Below, one piece after another: positions 32,544-39,189 of a DNA stretch of 64,000 nt (its first letter is position 1; every line of letters starts with the position of its first letter). The translations under genes were made by a program, and so were the position numbers. The stretch is taken from NCBI GenBank assembly GCA_035610835.1, contig CM069449.1:10559855-10623854 (forward strand), in the 5' to 3' direction. The DNA is from Ophiura sarsii (lineage: Eukaryota; Echinodermata; Ophiuroidea; Amphilepidida; Ophiuridae). The notes beneath the pieces were generated by a model that made no database searches, was not told where the DNA came from, and saw only the letters and a list, made by a program, of their open reading frames with translations.

Positions 32544-34979
32544 GGGGGGGGGGGGGTAGGAGAAATTTGAGTCCAAAACGGCCCGAAAAATGGTTTACAC
32601 AAGTGAGTAACCGGCCCTGAGAGGCCCAGAACCAAGCGGCCCATGTGGCCAGACGACGCTGGACATAGGCGTATTCACGAGTATTCAGGTTAAAATATGC
32701 GAACGAGGTTACGTGATCAAGTGAATGGGACGACCGCTTAACAACGGTTTAAATTCAAAAAATAGCATTTACAATTGGGATGAAAAGCCATCCCGAACGG
32801 TTTTGGATTGGAAAAATTTTCTTCTAACCTATGATGAATTTTATGGGGTCATATAATCAAAATCCATTGTTACATTGAAACCAACGGAAATTCAAAATTA
32901 ACGGCCGTTCGTAGCCACCGTCGTCTGCATGTGGCGATCGCCACAACGCCACAGTTGCCAGTCCGCCCCCTGCATGTGTACATTACAATATAAGCCTATT
33001 TACGTACATCTGAAAATGTCACTCCCAAGAATGTATAGATATGGTTCAAACATTGTATAGCACAGGTCTAAACATCCTCCGGGATGAGCTCTCTATAGTG
33101 ATACTTAGGCTATTCAAGAACTTTAAAATTAAATCTCATTTGACTTTGAATAATATACTATTTCTTATGTTACCTACCCGCAATGGACACTCGAATTCAT
33201 CAAGAACACGTGTCAACGCATCGATTATCTCTTGCTGGGTCACGTGACCTAGTAGCGTAGGGACTGTGGTGACGTCATAGGGCAACACATCATGACACAG
33301 GTTCATATTGTCTTCTGATATGGCTTCACATTCCATCACTAAAACGTAAGTAATTATGAAGAACACAAGACGTAAACATGTTGAATGAAGTACAAAATAA
33401 TCCTATCCTATTCATCCTATAACGATTAACTGTCTTCTGATTTATCCATGTCCACTTTTCGGCAAATGCGCTGCAACGTTAAGATGATGTCACTGTTTGG
33501 GCAAAGCGAAATCAAAAGGCTGTGAGGGAAGCTACGGTATATTTGTTGCCAATACGAATAATATCTACACATAATCGCTGAACGCAATGAAATGTCTGAC
33601 GACATTCTGACAATTCCATATAATATGCATTACATTATGGCGCCAAAAAAACCTCTCTTCTACGGGCCCGACCGACCAATTTTTCCGACCGACCAATTTT
33701 TTTCGATTTTGTTTTTGACATTTTGTTGAAATGTTAGAAATATTTTGATGATTTTTTTACCAAAAAAATTCAAACATTGCTGAAAATTCACCAACATTTC
33801 ACGAAATTGACGAAAAAACACCCCGCCCGACCGATCGACTCCGTTTGCCCGTAGAACAGGGTGTGTTTTTCATAGCCCAAGGCTACTCTGTTCAAAATAT
33901 ATTCATGATACGGACCTTTAGACGTTAAGTTGACGACCGCTATTGAACTATCTCTTCCATATCCCGTTTCCATGACGCACCTCCACACTCCAAAATCATC
34001 TTCACTTGTGTCACGTATGGTGAGCCTCCATTCGTGTCGACCTATGTCCTGTTCGACCGTAATTCTTCCGTTATCGTGCGTTATTCTATCGTTGTACGAC
34101 ACTAACGTATTTCCTTTGTACCACAACACGTAATATATGTCATCCATTGGTATGTCCGGGTTTGCCACGCAAGTTAACGTCACGGGTTTTCCGATATTAA
34201 TGACGAACGTTCCATCTATGTCTGATTTGGTTAAGTTATCTTTCATGATCCGTACACCAAATGGTGTTTCTATTAGAATAGAGAAAGTACACATAGACCA
34301 TGAAATATTTTGATGTAAATTGGGAAAAAGTGTACTTTAACATTGTTTAAGGCCCATATTCTGGACTGTTCTAGTATCGTCCGATACTGGTACAAAGTCA
34401 GTATTCCAGTATCGGCCGATACTAGCACATATCAAATGTTCCAGTATCGGGCGATACTGGAACACAGTAATGTACCAGTATCGTTCAATACTGGAACAAA
34501 TCTCACTGGTATCCCCAGTATCGCTCGATACTGGAATACAATTTGGTGTTCCAGTATCGCCCGATACTCTGAAAGTATTTTTAAAGATTACACAATCTGC
34601 ACATCAGCTTACACCGGGCACGGTCCAGTAATCATTCAAGGCATACAGTTGGTGTATGAGTTTAGTCAAACGCAGGTTAAGCTACCCCCATACCCATGTT
34701 TAAAGTTAGACACTTTTCAGTGAGTTAGACGCGTGTTTAAGTTAACCTAATTTTCGAGAATTGAGTTTAGTTAAACGAATATAAACTCGTGAAACGTTAT
34801 AAAGCACCCAACAATCAACCCACACCTCATATCCCATCCAACTTACCATCTACAGTTAAATATGCATAAGCGGAACCTCCATTCTGATTAATACACATCC
34901 ATTGACCGTCGTCAGATGTTGACACATTCAATAGCGTCAATGTCCATTCTGTATTGTCGGCATTTGTGGATATGTTAAC
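16251..34979 (-). CDS. Modular extracellular protein with three Frizzled CRDs, Ig, FN3 and LDLa (18 exons, 5' incomplete)
   Basis: Eighteen exons on - were placed by GT/AG borders, reading frame and domain content. All 17 junctions agree in phase and give 1,070 residues plus a TAA stop. Order: partial Ig, Ig, Frizzled CRD 1, CRD 2, FN3, LDLa, split Ig, CRD 3, Ig, and a C-terminal module with DEDGDGRDDYCR. Each CRD keeps all ten cysteines. Known Frizzled CRDs bind Wnt lipids or sterols; Ig and FN3 modules usually mediate adhesion, and LDLa binds calcium and ligands. The mature protein should act outside the cell. No membrane helix, kinase or protease appears in the visible part, so a secreted factor, matrix protein or decoy is more likely than a ROR/MuSK-type or corin-type enzyme, though N-terminal exons are missing. 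Almost every long intron carries a transposon. I know no described family with this order. Confidence 0.85.
17491..17863. mobile_element. MITE-C copy 2, intact
   Basis: 373 bp, TTAA on both sides (17487-17490 and 17864-17867). It is nearly palindromic: arms share AGGTATATTATGTGATCTTT, the GCGATACGATTC motif and TTTAGAGTGAA around a small loop. It lies in the last intron of the modular gene and shows the unbroken state of 3724-5485. Confidence 0.85.
17944..18036. repeat. Short inverted repeat, GTTTGTGCTCAAAA arms
   Basis: The 14-bp arms at about 17945 and 18021 are inverse copies. A second inner hairpin, CAGTGGAG/CTCCACTG, lies near 17962-17982. Probably a decayed foldback element in the last intron. 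Confidence 0.5.
18251..18424 (-). CDS. Exon Q: DGDGRDDYCR repeat unit
   Basis: 174 nt, phase 2-2. VVSKNGRNFLSCALAGTTG is followed by WFDAGHTDTWYMLDEDGDGR and DDYCR. The acidic loop DEDGDGRDD resembles FG-GAP/VCBS calcium loops; the family assignment is tentative. Donor GTTTGT. Confidence 0.85.
18841..18994 (-). CDS. Exon P: start of the C-terminal repeat module
   Basis: 154 nt, phase 1 in and 2 out. It encodes GCNVKLRRSDINDRGMGCFY and RGWVDVQGQGVPNDFCR. The 'G.GVPNDFCR' end parallels 'GDGRDDYCR' in the next exon, so it looks like the first unit of a short repeat. Confidence 0.8.
19401..19698 (-). CDS. Exon O: complete Ig domain
   Basis: 298 nt, phase 0 in and 1 out. SDVNLTCQVRDKD, IQLWTFNSIG and QMEDEGEYVCQFVEYSVSLR give the Cys, Trp and D-x-G-x-Y-x-C pattern. 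Donor GTAAGA. Confidence 0.93.
20582..20658 (-). CDS. Exon N: short linker
   Basis: 77 nt, phase 1 in and 0 out. VTIDVGDDESQIPISVFVNN is a likely A-strand and linker before the next Ig. Supported mainly by frame, acceptor TTTCACAG and phase fit. Confidence 0.7.
20799..21040. mobile_element. MITE-F copy 2
   Basis: TTAA flanks (20795-20798, 21041-21044). Starts ACACTTTCCACGCGGCAGGC and ends CACGTGCAAAGTG. Inverse orientation to copy 1. Intronic. Confidence 0.8.
21450..21842 (-). CDS. Exon M: Frizzled CRD 3, complete
   Basis: 393 nt, phase 1-1. All ten cysteines lie in one exon: RCLASESRICKVISNYTNLP, QSNCSRGSILRQFICALYFP, ACSASGE, TPCREVCIAAMQACEWD, EADCEKFP and GNCDHYGEG. It is the most canonical CRD of the three. 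Confidence 0.95.
21949..22214. mobile_element. Foldback element with TACGTATGG ends
   Basis: Both ends read GCAAAAC then a TACGTATG(G/A)GCCATACGTA palindrome (21949-21977 and about 22186-22214). The interior has a matching 'TTGGACTGAAACCAATG' and inverse pair around 22048-22110. Non-coding, intronic. Confidence 0.65.
22448..22628. mobile_element. TTAA-flanked 181-bp MITE
   Basis: Flanked by TTAA (22444-22447, 22629-22632). The terminal inverted repeats are about 28 bp and start GGGGGCTGTGGACTCTCAGG; the other end has one mismatch. TTAA suggests a piggyBac-type origin. Intronic. Confidence 0.8.
23061..23195 (-). CDS. Exon L: Ig-like domain, second half
   Basis: 135 nt, phase 1-1. LLNVLQDNDVEFTCRMGTEE is the E-F region with the second Cys; the usual Tyr before it is Phe. 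It completes the Ig begun in exon K. Confidence 0.82.
23727..23861 (-). CDS. Exon K: Ig-like domain, first half
   Basis: 135 nt, phase 1-1. DQVICINLVNQ supplies the B-strand Cys and PPYWTDENGIRIG the Trp region. The donor GTAAGT is strong. Confidence 0.82.
24405..24643. mobile_element. MITE-F copy 3
   Basis: TTAA flanks (24401-24404, 24644-24647). Starts TCACTTTCCACGCGGC and ends GCCGCGTGGAAAGTGT. Intronic, immediately 3' to the LDLa exon on the - strand. Confidence 0.8.
24695..24814 (-). CDS. Exon J: LDLa module
   Basis: 120 nt, phase 1-1. A complete LDL-receptor class A repeat: VCPPRDFLCSTEMYC, RCDNVADCPDGSDEVGC. Six cysteines and the acidic DCPDGSDE calcium site are intact. Confidence 0.95.
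25544..25666 (-). CDS. Exon I: FN3 domain, second part
   Basis: 123 nt, phase 1-1. LQPNASYFVVVQAKNRYGLG is the classic F/G region of FN3 (L.P...Y...V.A.N..G.G). Donor GTATGG. Confidence 0.9.
26048..26394. mobile_element. Near-perfect palindromic element, TA flanks
   Basis: 347 bp made almost wholly of two inverse arms (26048-26209 and about 26229-26394), with a 20-bp centre. Ends CACTGTAAAAACAAACG. TA on each side. The few arm mismatches imply recent origin or gene conversion. Intronic. Confidence 0.85.
26723..26956 (-). CDS. Exon H: FN3 domain, first part
   Basis: 234 nt, phase 1-1. It starts NIRPPTKKPMVTG, the usual proline-rich FN3 opening, followed by strands such as ARFDIRSDEKDVTSYVVSAY. 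The usual B-strand Trp is not seen, so this is a diverged FN3. Confidence 0.8.
27153..27276 (-). CDS. Exon G: Frizzled CRD 2, end
   Basis: 124 nt, phase 0 in and 1 out. VCRRVWKSCKATASELG, VFSCGKRYP and NTCLM give cysteines 7-10. Acceptor GTACAG, donor GTAAGT. Confidence 0.9.
28082..28183 (-). CDS. Exon F: Frizzled CRD 2, middle
   Basis: 102 nt, phase 0-0. LLNSGCSPEIYSFVCAALYP, QC and DPCHE supply cysteines 3-6. Together with exons E and G the CRD is split over three exons, unlike CRD 1 (two) and CRD 3 (one). Confidence 0.9.
28761..29649. mobile_element. TA-flanked element interrupted by a younger foldback
   Basis: Outer ends CAGGGTGTTCTGGAAACCTG and the loosely inverse end at about 29620-29649, with TA at 28759-28760 and 29650-29651. 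The inner 672 bp (28847-29518) is a second element, also TA-flanked, which splits it. The outer assignment is less certain than the inner. A short coding-like run (about 29522-29652) might be transposase debris. Confidence 0.5.
28847..29518. mobile_element. TA-flanked foldback element, 672 bp
   Basis: Ends CAGCGTGTCCCAAAAAACTG and the inverse of that. Arms of about 190 bp include 'gaccacgctctatt' and its complement at about 29010 and 29340. TA flanks suggest a mariner-type origin. Intronic. Confidence 0.8.
29689..29834 (-). CDS. Exon E: Frizzled CRD 2, first part
   Basis: 146 nt, phase 1 in and 0 out. LPCERVPSTICQDLGFRHTR and FPNAHKHPNAAA give cysteines 1-2 and the helix that follows in CRDs. 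Acceptor TACAACAG, donor GTATGT. Confidence 0.88.
30329..30611. mobile_element. GC-rich hAT-type MITE
   Basis: 283 bp with perfect 18-bp ends CAGGGTTGTCACCAGGCC and an exact 8-bp target duplication AAAGTGGT (30321-30328 and 30612-30619). Local GC is far above the neighbourhood, with GCCGGGCGG-type repeats at 30532-30600. Intronic and non-coding. Confidence 0.92.
31342..31576. mobile_element. Palindromic element, GGGTGCATC ends
   Basis: 235 bp. Two arms of about 105 bp meet at about 31441-31465 (GGGCCGGGGGCC centre). TA flanks at 31340-31341 and 31577-31578. Intronic. Confidence 0.85.
31761..31965 (-). CDS. Exon D: Frizzled CRD 1, second half
   Basis: 205 nt, phase 0 in and 1 out. ELACSMFIPACK, LPILPCRSVCENARYKC, WPPILEFDC and YTRC supply cysteines 4-10. 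Donor GTAAGT. Confidence 0.92.
32381..32972. mobile_element. hAT-type element carrying a nested hAT-type MITE
   Basis: Ends CAGGGGCGGACTGG and CCAGTCCGCCCCCTG; exact 8-bp duplication CATGTGTA (32373-32380 and 32973-32980). It holds a long G run (about 32512-32556) and a nested MITE-E at 32650-32937. Without the nested copy it is about 296 bp. Intronic. Confidence 0.9.
32650..32937. mobile_element. hAT-type MITE-E, copy 2 (nested)
   Basis: Same family as 14841-15117. It has its own exact 8-bp duplication CATGTGGC (32642-32649 and 32938-32945), proving insertion into the outer element. Confidence 0.92.
33178..33338 (-). CDS. Exon C: Frizzled CRD 1, first half
   Basis: 161 nt, phase 1 in and 0 out. 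MECEAISEDNMNLCHDVLPY and GHVTQQEIIDALTRVLDEFE give cysteines 1-3. The C-x-x-LPY and 'P..LGH.TQ.E' pattern is diagnostic for Frizzled CRDs. Confidence 0.92.
33639..33877. mobile_element. MITE-B copy
   Basis: Degraded ends GGCGCCAAAAAAACC and GGGTGTGTTTTTCATAGCCC, with GACCGACCAATTTT and CGACCGATCGACT subterminal words. Intron between the Ig exon at 33916 and CRD 1. Confidence 0.7.
33916..34269 (-). CDS. Exon B: complete Ig domain
   Basis: 354 nt, phase 1-1. A full Ig domain: TLTCVANPDIP (B-strand Cys), YYVLWYKGNT (Trp) and EDDFGVWRCVME (F-strand Cys). Acceptor TTCTAATAG; donor GTCCGT is weak but keeps the frame. Confidence 0.9.
34371..34570. repeat. Array of six CGATAC palindromes
   Basis: Six 20-bp imperfect palindromes of form CCAGTATCG-NN-CGATACTGG start at 34371, 34406, 34441, 34475, 34515 and 34551. 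The central two bases differ each time (TC, GC, GG, TT, CT, CC), and the linkers differ in sequence but not much in length. In an intron of the modular gene. Confidence 0.9.
34575..34800. repeat. Dispersed repeat MITE-H, copy 1
   Basis: Shares the block 'caccgggcacggt', 'caaggcatacagttggt', 'gacacttttcagt' and 'gcgtgtttaa' in order with 58678-58860. Ends and superfamily not determined. Confidence 0.65.
34847..34979 (-). CDS. Exon A: C-terminal half of an Ig domain
   Basis: 133 nt, phase 0 in and phase 1 out. It encodes EWTLTLLNVSTSDDGQWMC and AYAYLTVD, the E to G strands of an Ig fold with the F-strand cysteine. The half with the first cysteine must lie upstream, beyond or near the N gap. 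Acceptor at 34981-34980; donor GTAAGT from 34846. Confidence 0.85.
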
Positions 34980-35163
34980 CTAGATACCAAATGGATTACG
35001 ATAAATAAGTTAATCAACTATTAATATTACCAGAAATCACCGATACCCTGAAATACTCACACACACCTCATAAAATAGCTATTATCCACAACACTTCGGC
35101 AGAAAATCTAGAGTAATTCTGTTATACCCTTCACAGGGGTATTCATAGTGCGTGATTTTTAAG

Positions 35164-35263
35164 NNNNNNNNNNNNNNNNNNNNNNNNNNNNNNNNNNNNN
35201 NNNNNNNNNNNNNNNNNNNNNNNNNNNNNNNNNNNNNNNNNNNNNNNNNNNNNNNNNNNNNNN
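35164..35263. other. Assembly gap (100 N)
   Basis: One hundred N, a conventional unknown-size gap. The missing 5' exons of the modular gene could lie in it or further up. Confidence 0.99.
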
Positions 35264-35413
35264 CTTTTTGAGATCCTGTGCGGCACACCCCTACCAAAAA
35301 AAAATTGAGTGCCCCCCCCCCCGGAACACATCCCAGCCAACACGTATGCATGGGCCCCACGTGGGCTACATGTGGGCAATCAGGGCTAATGAGGGCAAGG
35401 ACTATGTGCGGGC

Positions 35414-35720
35414 TGACCACACCGGTCCCATATGGGTTTTACAAGGGTCATATTGGGCTACGTTTGGGTAAACCTATCAGGGTCCCATATAGGCTATCAG
35501 GGTCCCATATAGGCTGACCACATGGGTCCCATATGGGTTTCACAAGAGCCATAATGGGCTACGTTTGGGTAAACCTATCAGGGTCCCATAGGCCTATAGG
35601 ATGACCACATGTGCCCCATGTGGGTTTTACAAGGGCCATAATGGATTACGTTTGGGTAAACCTATCAGGGTCCCATATGGGCTGACCACATGGGACCCAC
35701 ATGGGTTACATCAGGGCAAT
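35414..35720. repeat. Degenerate tandem repeat with CCCATATGGG cores
   Basis: Units beginning TGACCACA... start at 35414, 35515, 35602 and 35683. Each holds GGTCCCATATGGG, 'acaagggcca', 'ggctacgtttgggtaaacctatc' cut by variants. A related GGGCCAACTCGCATGGCCCC stretch follows at 36050-36270. Confidence 0.75.
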
Positions 35721-36344
35721 TCCACGCATGCGCACTGACTCTGGTTATATTGGTTTTGTAACACTATGGATTTCATATTTATAAATTTTGATAAATGATT
35801 CAATCCACATCATGCACTATTTCATAATTTAATGGCAAGTAAGAACATTACCTCACACAAAACTGTACACATGCACAATTTTGTTGGAGAATGTAAATAA
35901 AAAGCAAAATGACTGAATTGTTCTTGCAATTGCCAGTCATTTATTCGGATATGTAAATAATTCAATTAACAATTACCTAATATAGGCTGCCCCCAGCCCA
36001 TTTAAAACCCTGATTTGACCCTAATTAAACCCATGTTAACCCCCCCCCCCCCCCATTGGACCCATGAGGGCCAACTCGCATTGCCCCTTTTGGACAAAGT
36101 GACCAAATTAGTAAGGGTCCCATGTGGGCCTGCCCAGATGGGACCCATTAGGGCCAACTCGCATGGCCCCTTAAGGACAAAGTGGCCAAAATATTAAGGG
36201 TCCTATGTGGGCCGCCCAAATGGGGCACATAAAGTGGCCAATAAAGGGCCCACATGGGGCCCATGCATACAACCACAGTGCGTTTATCTTCAACCATTTG
36301 AAGGCAGCACTTTATAGGAAGAAGAAGAAGAAGAAGAAGACTTT
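35721..36344. other. AT-rich gap followed by GGGCCCA-rich repeat
   Basis: 35721-36000 shows nothing recognisable. 36034-36270 holds a C run (36040-36054) and two copies of an 'actcgcatggcccctt' block about 90 bp apart, related to the CCCATATGGG repeat. Confidence 0.55.
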
Positions 36345-36649
36345 CATGGTTTTTCTGATCATAAATAATAAATATATTCCAAGTTACAGAGCGATACAAT
36401 TCCTAATAACCTCAAAATCAATGTTTTAGAGTGAATTTAGAGTAAAATTTGAAAAAATAGATAGTACTGCTAGCTCGGTACAATCTATTTTCAAACCATG
36501 ATTTTGAAGTAATTAGGAATCGTATCGATCTGTAACTTAGTTGATCTTTATGATTTATGATCAAAAATGCAAATCTGCAAGAAAATCTGCCTTTAAAGTA
36601 AAAATCAATATTAGAGGGCGCTACTTGGAAAAGATCCCATAATATGCCT
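36345..36649. mobile_element. MITE-C copy 3, left end replaced by (GAA)n
   Basis: Hairpin arms and the right end (ATAATATGCCT, then TTAA at 36650-36653) are present. The left terminus is missing and a (GAA)n microsatellite (36319-36340) abuts it. Confidence 0.8.
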
Positions 36650-36892
36650 TTAAGAAGAGCGAACATGAATATTTGGTAACAAAACCCTGATCTGATGCAG
36701 ACCCAATGGTGAAAGCCAGGGGGGGGGGGGGAGTGCCCTCTGACAAAAATTGGGAAACGGTGATCATGCCATTAACCCTAACCTGACGCTGCTACAATTT
36801 TGTGCCATGTCATAGTCATAGCCCGGCCTATCTCTCACCACGCTCCACTGAGTGTTTAACTTTTGGGAAAAAAATGAAGATTTTTTTAACCT

Positions 36893-36965
36893 GACCCATA
36901 GCTCAGTCAATAGAGTCTCGTACTTGCATGCACACATCCCAGATTTGATCCACAGCTCATGTGGA
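36893..36965 (+). repeat. tRNA-derived SINE-like head
   Basis: The A-box-like TAGCTCAGTCAATAGAG (36899-36915) and B-box-like GATTTGATCC (36942-36951) have tRNA-like spacing. It does not fold into a complete tRNA by eye, so a SINE head is more likely than a gene. Confidence 0.4.
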
Positions 36966-38014
36966 GACTGATTTTCCCCTCAAATTTGACCTGTTTTCCT
37001 CCCCTGATAGTTTAATTCACAAAAATATGCCCGTCATGTTGAATTTTTAAAATTTTAATTAATTTACTTCAGAATTCAAGATGAACATTAAAAATTACCA
37101 TTATTGTTGTTTCTACTCACAAAAACCTGAGACTAATATAACTTTAGCTATATATATTAGTCTCAGCAAAAACACAACAAAACTTGATTCAAACTATGTT
37201 TAAATATGTTGGAATACCACCCCTAACCATAGCTGGGGAGTGCGCATGGTTTTTCGGTCCCATTAACCCGGGAGCACCGCAACACTTTTAAGTTTTCAAA
37301 ACAGAATTTTTGCTATTTTAGGTTGCTAATGATTTTTGAAGACTTTATAACCCCTAGTATCACCCCTCTGCTGGATACCTATCAAAATATTCACACAGCT
37401 CATTTTACAGGGGGGTCAAAGTTTGGTTTTGTACAGGGAAGTATAGGGAGAGCTGAACTTGTTTTAAACCTGGGGTGCATTTCTTTGTTGAAAGGTGTAT
37501 CATGATACATTTGGTATTAAATGATAGCTGTATATCAGTATTATTTTTCCCATGTTTAAACCAGCATGTTTTATAGCCTATATGATGTAATAAATCAATT
37601 GAAATAATTAATTGTAGGGCGCCCTCACTTGACCTGTCACAAAATATATTAAATGTATGGAATGCCATTAGTGTAGTAACTCAATTATCAGTGTTTATCA
37701 CCTATAAACCATGTGTTCTCTTTGATAAATATGTATTATGACAAGTAAACATGGCTTATTGAGAAATAAAAAAGTTGAATCAATGTTTTTCGACCAATAG
37801 AGATGGTTTATCACATGTAAAAAAATGTGCATTGAATAGATACATGAATGGCTTGCCATATTCAGGCATGTTGTATGGATATAATAAATAGTCCATCTCA
37901 GTTCAGAGTCCAAAAGTAAAATGCTGTTATAAATGGGCATTGCAAAAGTGATTTTGTATGCTTAATATTATTTTGAATACCAATAGTTTATCAAATATGC
38001 CAAATTTGCTTTAT

Positions 38015-38016
<2 letters not shown>
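36966..38016. other. Gene-free AT-rich stretch
   Basis: Contains a small hairpin CTGAGACTAATATA with its inverse at about 37128-37168. No gene seen. Confidence 0.5.
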
Positions 38017-38057
<41 letters not shown>

Positions 38058-38990
38058 GCCACTCCTCATGACAAGGGGTCCCATTTAGTCATGGTTAATT
38101 AAGACTGTCCAATATCAATTTATTATTTAATTGTGTTTTCATTACATGTTTTTACACATATTAAGAGTCATTTTCTCATTTAATAAAATTGAATGCCAGT
38201 AGTTGATATGATCTGCCAAATGTACTTCCCCGGGGGTACCACTACAAAGCGGGGTCTATTCAATATCGGGTTAAATGATTGGTGTTTTCATACATTGGTG
38301 TTTTCATACATGATTTGTATTCACACACATGAAAGTCAGTATTTCCCACTGAATGCCATAGAACATAAAATGTGCCAAATATGATTCCTCAGGGGTGCCA
38401 CTCCTCCTGAGAGGGGTTATATTTACTGGGTTTCTGTGCCCCCCCCCCCCCCCCCAAAAAAAAGGTACATTTTAAAGTTTTAAATGTTTTCGTTACATGT
38501 GTTAACACATATCGAACGTCACTTCTACATTAAATACGACTTTGAAGGCTAATAGTATAAATATTATCTGCCAAATGTACTTCCCGGGGGTACCACTTTC
38601 GAGCGGGTCTATTCAATAACGTGTTTTCATACATTGGTGATTTCAGACATGATTTCAGACATGTATTCACACATAAATGTTAGTCATATGCAATGACATA
38701 AGAACATAAAATGTGCCAAATGTTCTTCCTCAGGGGGTGTCACTCCTCCTTAGATGGGTTATATTTACTAACTGTTAAGCTCAAGACAGTTCAATTTCAA
38801 TTTATTTGTTTTTTATTTTATTTTAATTTTCCTTTTTTTCACAAATATCAAGAATTATACGAATTTGAATGCCAATAGTTGACATTAATCTGCCAATTGT
38901 TCAATTGAAATGACCTTTGTATATAATTATCCTGAATGCCATTGCCATTAGTACATAAAATGTTCCATTTTTTCTCCTGGAGGGTGCCAC
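38017..38990. repeat. Satellite-like tandem repeat, about 340-bp unit
   Basis: The landmark GTGCCACTCCTC recurs at 38056, 38395, 38738 (variant) and 38983 (variant). Between them come 'ttacatgt', 'aatgcca.tagt', 'atctgccaaatgtacttcc' and 'catacattggtg' in order. Unit 1 is preceded by a G run of about 40 (38017-38056) and unit 2 holds a C run (about 38441-38455). Confidence 0.8.
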
Positions 38991-39189
38991 TCTCAAGAGC
39001 AGTCCTAAGGGACCGTTCATTATTTGGCCTGCCGGATTCAAACGATAAAAATCCAACAGCTTCCGGGACTTCACCCCCTTGACCCCCACAAAAATGAAAC
39101 TTATTTAATTATAAAAGTTTATTCAAATTATGTGATGTATATAAACCTTCAAATATTCATTTAACATGGGGATTCTTTTACCTCAAAAT

